8,463 nt of DNA from an uncultured Dermabacteraceae bacterium. Lineage in GTDB: Bacteria > Actinomycetota > Actinomycetes > Actinomycetales > Dermabacteraceae. The DNA is taken from NCBI GenBank assembly GCA_943913905.1, contig CALTZZ010000099.1, positions 1 to 8,463 on the forward strand, in the 5' to 3' direction. The translations under genes and the position numbers were made by a program. Positions 6,016 to 8,463 of the stretch are shown here, piece by piece. Below the pieces are notes generated by a model. The model did no database searches and was not told where the DNA came from. It saw only the letters and a list, made by a program, of their open reading frames with translations. Position 1 is the stretch's first letter. Every line of letters begins with the position of its first letter.

Positions 6016-8436
6016 GGTGGAGGTAGCGCCCAGTGCTTGATAGCGGACGGCGTCGGCGAGGAAACTCACGACGCCGTCCTCATTCTTCTCCACGATGCCC
6101 CGTAGCCTGACGGCGGGAGCGGTGCGCAGCACGGCGCGGTGCGCACGCCAAAACCCCGTGGAACACACGATGTTGAGGATGCCCGTGTCGTCCTCCAGCC
6201 CCAGAAAAGTAATACCCGTCGCTGTTGCTGGTCGTTGCCGGTGAGTGATGATGCCTGCCGTCCAGGTGCGAGTCCCATGGTCAAGGTCGCGTATCTGACG
6301 AATCGAGGTGATACCTGCTTCCCTGAGTTCTGGGCGCAGCAACTCCACAGGATGGGTATCTGCCGAGATCCCGGTAGCCCACGTATCTGCGGCCATGAGC
6401 TCGGCCTCGCTCATACCGGGAAGAGTGGGGGCCGTATGGCCGATATCGAGACCGGCGATTGTGCCCTTACGGATACTTCCCGCGGCACCCGCAGCCCAGA
6501 GCGCTGACCTGCGTGATCCGGCGAGTGAATCGAGGGCCCCGGCGGTAGCGAGTGCTTCGAGCTGCATTGTCGTGAGTCCTGTGCGACGTGCCAGATCGGC
6601 AACGGAGCGAAACTGCCCTGCGTAGGCGCGCTCATTCACTACTCTTTCTGCGAGTTCGTGCGAGATGCCACGCACTGATGAGAGTCCTAATCGAATAGCT
6701 GGCCCAGCTGAAGCTTCTGCGCCCTGTACTTGCGATGGTGTTGCAAGGGGGTGTTGCGACAGGTGTGAGCGGTGAGCATAGGTGTATGCCTTGTGCTCTG
6801 AATCGAGTTCGAGCCCCGCAGCCGCATCGCTCTTCACAATGTCCACTCCCCTGGTCACTACTCCGTGCCGCCGAGCATCAGCCACCAGCGATTGAGGCGA
6901 ATAAAATCCCATTGGTTGACTCCGCAACAGTGCCGCTGTAAAAGCCGCCGGGTAGTGGCACTTGAGAAACGCGCTCGCATACACGAGGTAGGCGAAGGAA
7001 TACGCGTGCGATTCAGGAAACCCGTAACTCGCAAACGCCAGGATCTTTCGAAATACGTTTTCCGCGTCTTCCCCCTCGATCCCATTGCGTGCCATGCCAG
7101 CAAACATGGCCTCACGCATCTCGGTCATCTTGTGAGTGGAACGTTTTGATCCCATCGCTCGCCGCAACTGGTCCGCCTGCGCGGGAGTGAAATCGGCGAG
7201 GTCCACCATCATCTGCATGAGTTGTTCCTGGAACAGCGGAATCCCGTAGGTGCGTCCAAGGGACTTTTCGAGCCGTGGATGCAGAAACGTAACGGCTTCC
7301 TGCCCCGCACGGCGCCGCAGATATGGGTGCACGCTCCCGCCCTGGATCGGGCCGGGTCGGATTAGTGCTACCTCGACGACGAGGTCGTAGAACTCGCGCG
7401 GCTTCAGCCTCGGCAGTGTGGAAATTTGAGCCCGTGATTCGACCTGGAACACCCCTACCGCGTCACCGGCACACAGCATGTCGTATACGGCGGGGTCTTC
7501 CTGAGGAATAGAGGCGAGCGTGAACGATTCGCCGTGGATTTCCGCCACGATCCGCAGGCAGTGATCGAGGGCGGTCAGCATCCCGAGCCCGAGCAGATCG
7601 AACTTAACGAGGCCGGCGTCGGCACAATCGTCTTTATCCCACTGGATGACGGTGCGGCCGGGCATTCGTGCATGTTCGATTGGCACCACATCAATCACGG
7701 GCCGATTACAGAGCACCATCCCACCCGAATGAATTCCCAGGTGGCGAGGCGCCTCGCGTAACTGTCCGGCGAGGTTCACCACGTCAGCTGGGACTGACGA
7801 ATCATGGAGCGAAGAGAACGAGCGTTCAGTCTGCTTCGCGAAAGCATCCTGTTGTCCCACGCTATAGCCAAGTGCGCGCGAGGCATCGCGAACGGCGAGC
7901 CGTGCCTGATACGAAATCACGTTCGCAACCTGTGCAGCATTTTCGCGACCGTATTTGTCGTACACATACTGAATCACTTCTTCGCGGCGATCCGACGCGA
8001 TATCGATATCGATGTCGGGAGGCCCATCACGTTCGGGCGCAAGAAAACGCTCGAAGAGAAGCTGGTGAAAGACGGGGTCTACCGACGTAATCCCAAGGCA
8101 GTAGCAGACGACAGAGTTTGCAGCGGATCCTCTCCCCTGACACAGGATCCCGTTGTCCCGGCAGAATCGGACGATGTCGTACACGATGAGGAAATATCCG
8201 GGGAACCCCAAGTCTTCGATCACGCGCAATTCGTGGTCGATTTGTTTCCATGCCCCGGTAACACGCTCCTCTGATTGCTGCCCGTAGTTTTCGCGCGCCA
8301 TCGTGTACGTGAGCTCACGCAGCCACTGCGCTTCGGAATATCCGGTGGGAGTTGGGGCCGGGGGAAGAGAGGGAGCCGCAAGCGAAAGGTCGAACGCAAT
8401 CGCACGAGCTAGCTGTTGCGGGTCATGACGTTGTAG
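5998..8436 (-). CDS. dnaE2: Error-prone DNA polymerase III alpha subunit DnaE2 (3' part, N-terminus outside window or frameshifted)
   Basis: A C-family DNA polymerase of the DnaE2 (ImuC) type, which copies damaged templates in SOS mutagenesis, usually with ImuA'/ImuB. About 812 codons are open here; DnaE2 proteins are typically around 1050-1100 residues, so the N-terminal PHP domain is not covered. Visible in order: AFDLSLAAPSLPP and WLRELT (thumb/PHP linker region); GFPGYFLIVYDIV; RGSAANSVV; catalytic PDIDIDI with Asp codons at 8014-8016 and 8008-8010; the third catalytic Asp in KFDLLGLG at 7597-7599; FPESHAYSFA; the GFYSPQSL stretch characteristic of this family; a helix-hairpin-helix region (LTTMQLEALATAGALDSL); and a C-terminal OB-fold ending SRNFC, close to the family's usual SRDF-type end. 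The first ATG in this frame (8301) lies inside conserved sequence, so it is not the true start. The frame is closed by a stop at 8437-8439. Family call secure; intactness doubtful. Confidence 0.93.
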   Translation of the reverse strand, partial: LQRHDPQQLARAIAFDLSLAAPSLPPAPTPTGYSEAQWLRELTYTMARENYGQQSEERVTGAWKQIDHELRVIEDLGFPGYFLIVYDIVRFCRDNGILCQGRGSAANSVVCYCLGITSVDPVFHQLLFERFLAPERDGPPDIDIDIASDRREEVIQYVYDKYGRENAAQVANVISYQARLAVRDASRALGYSVGQQDAFAKQTERSFSSLHDSSVPADVVNLAGQLREAPRHLGIHSGGMVLCNRPVIDVVPIEHARMPGRTVIQWDKDDCADAGLVKFDLLGLGMLTALDHCLRIVAEIHGESFTLASIPQEDPAVYDMLCAGDAVGVFQVESRAQISTLPRLKPREFYDLVVEVALIRPGPIQGGSVHPYLRRRAGQEAVTFLHPRLEKSLGRTYGIPLFQEQLMQMMVDLADFTPAQADQLRRAMGSKRSTHKMTEMREAMFAGMARNGIEGEDAENVFRKILAFASYGFPESHAYSFAYLVYASAFLKCHYPAAFTAALLRSQPMGFYSPQSLVADARRHGVVTRGVDIVKSDAAAGLELDSEHKAYTYAHRSHLSQHPLATPSQVQGAEASAGPAIRLGLSSVRGISHELAERVVNERAYAGQFRSVADLARRTGLTTMQLEALATAGALDSLAGSRRSALWAAGAAGSIRKGTIAGLDIGHTAPTLPGMSEAELMAADTWATGISADTHPVELLRPELREAGITSIRQIRDLDHGTRTWTAGIITHRQRPATATGITFLGLEDDTGILNIVCSTGFWRAHRAVLRTAPAVRLRGIVEKNEDGVVSFLADAVRYQALGATSTSRNFC

Positions 8437-8463
8437 TCACCGCGTTGGGGATGAAGAAACGGG
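8409..8463 (-). other. Probable frameshift near the 5' side of the visible dnaE2 region
   Basis: The frame encoding DnaE2 up to AFDLSL runs into a TGA at 8437-8439, only 20 codons before AFDL. In a second minus-strand frame, positions 8461-8426 read RFFIPNAVTTTS and then stop at 8425-8423. That resembles the RFxxxPxAVxxT stretch that precedes LAxxxAFDL in DnaE2 proteins as I remember them. Joining the two frames needs a net gain of one base modulo three somewhere around 8410-8428. Only 24 bases lie beyond the stop, so the case is suggestive. A true mutation, an assembly or contig-edge error, and a lineage-specific difference all remain possible. Confidence 0.5.

Noticed and set aside
7804..8274. 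Plus-strand open frame of 156 codons opposite dnaE2
   Set aside because: It lies entirely antisense to the conserved polymerase core, including the catalytic PDIDIDI codons, and resembles no known protein.
8299..8301. ATG at 8301 as the dnaE2 start
   Set aside because: Conserved DnaE2 sequence (AFDLSLAAPSLPP, WLRELT) continues upstream of it in the same frame, so it is an internal methionine.
8423..8428. Programmed +1 frameshift of the prfB type at TCATGAC
   Set aside because: A TGA followed by C is present, but the codon before it (TCA) would re-pair poorly after slipping to CAT, and no internal Shine-Dalgarno-like stimulator lies just upstream. Mutation or sequence error is more likely.

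Overview
The window looks like chromosomal DNA from an actinomycete (phylum Actinomycetota). The evidence is a fairly high G+C content by eye, GTG start use, codons rich in third-position G/C, a DnaE2-type polymerase, and an MMPL transporter paired with a YhgE/Pip-type protein. I cannot name the genus from the sequence alone.

Layout. Positions 1-100 are a compact control region. It holds a plausible sigma-70-type promoter and four GATAC/GTATC half-sites in alternating orientation, exactly 11 bp apart, which looks like the operator of a TetR-type repressor encoded outside the window. Downstream is a two-gene operon on the plus strand, joined by an ATGA stop/start overlap. The first gene (101-2818) is an MMPL/RND-type membrane transporter. 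Its C-terminal ~185 residues look like a worn-down ABC ATPase domain: Arg at the Walker A Lys position, Gln at the Walker B Glu position, and no signature motif or helical subdomain. The second gene (2815-6015) is a very long YhgE/Pip family protein. It has one N-terminal membrane helix, about 640 residues of xxxLxxG heptad repeats broken by proline/glycine loops, and a C-terminal ABC-2-permease-like membrane domain.

Converging from the right on the minus strand is most of dnaE2 (error-prone DNA polymerase III alpha subunit), with all three catalytic aspartates visible. Its stop codon lies inside the yhgE-like gene, so the two genes overlap tail to tail by 18 bp with no terminator between them. 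At the right edge the dnaE2 frame meets an in-frame stop (8437-8439), while family-like sequence continues in another frame, so a frameshift (real or a sequence error) is likely within about 40 bp of the window end.

How the parts may work together. The MMPL and YhgE-like proteins are probably co-expressed at near-equal ratio from a repressor-controlled promoter and form an envelope export machine whose substrate cannot be told from sequence. The most unusual point is that a proton-driven RND-type pump carries an apparently dead ABC-ATPase remnant and is encoded next to a protein with an ABC-2-like membrane domain. The remnant may be a docking piece rather than an engine (inference). dnaE2 is unrelated in function (mutagenic DNA repair).
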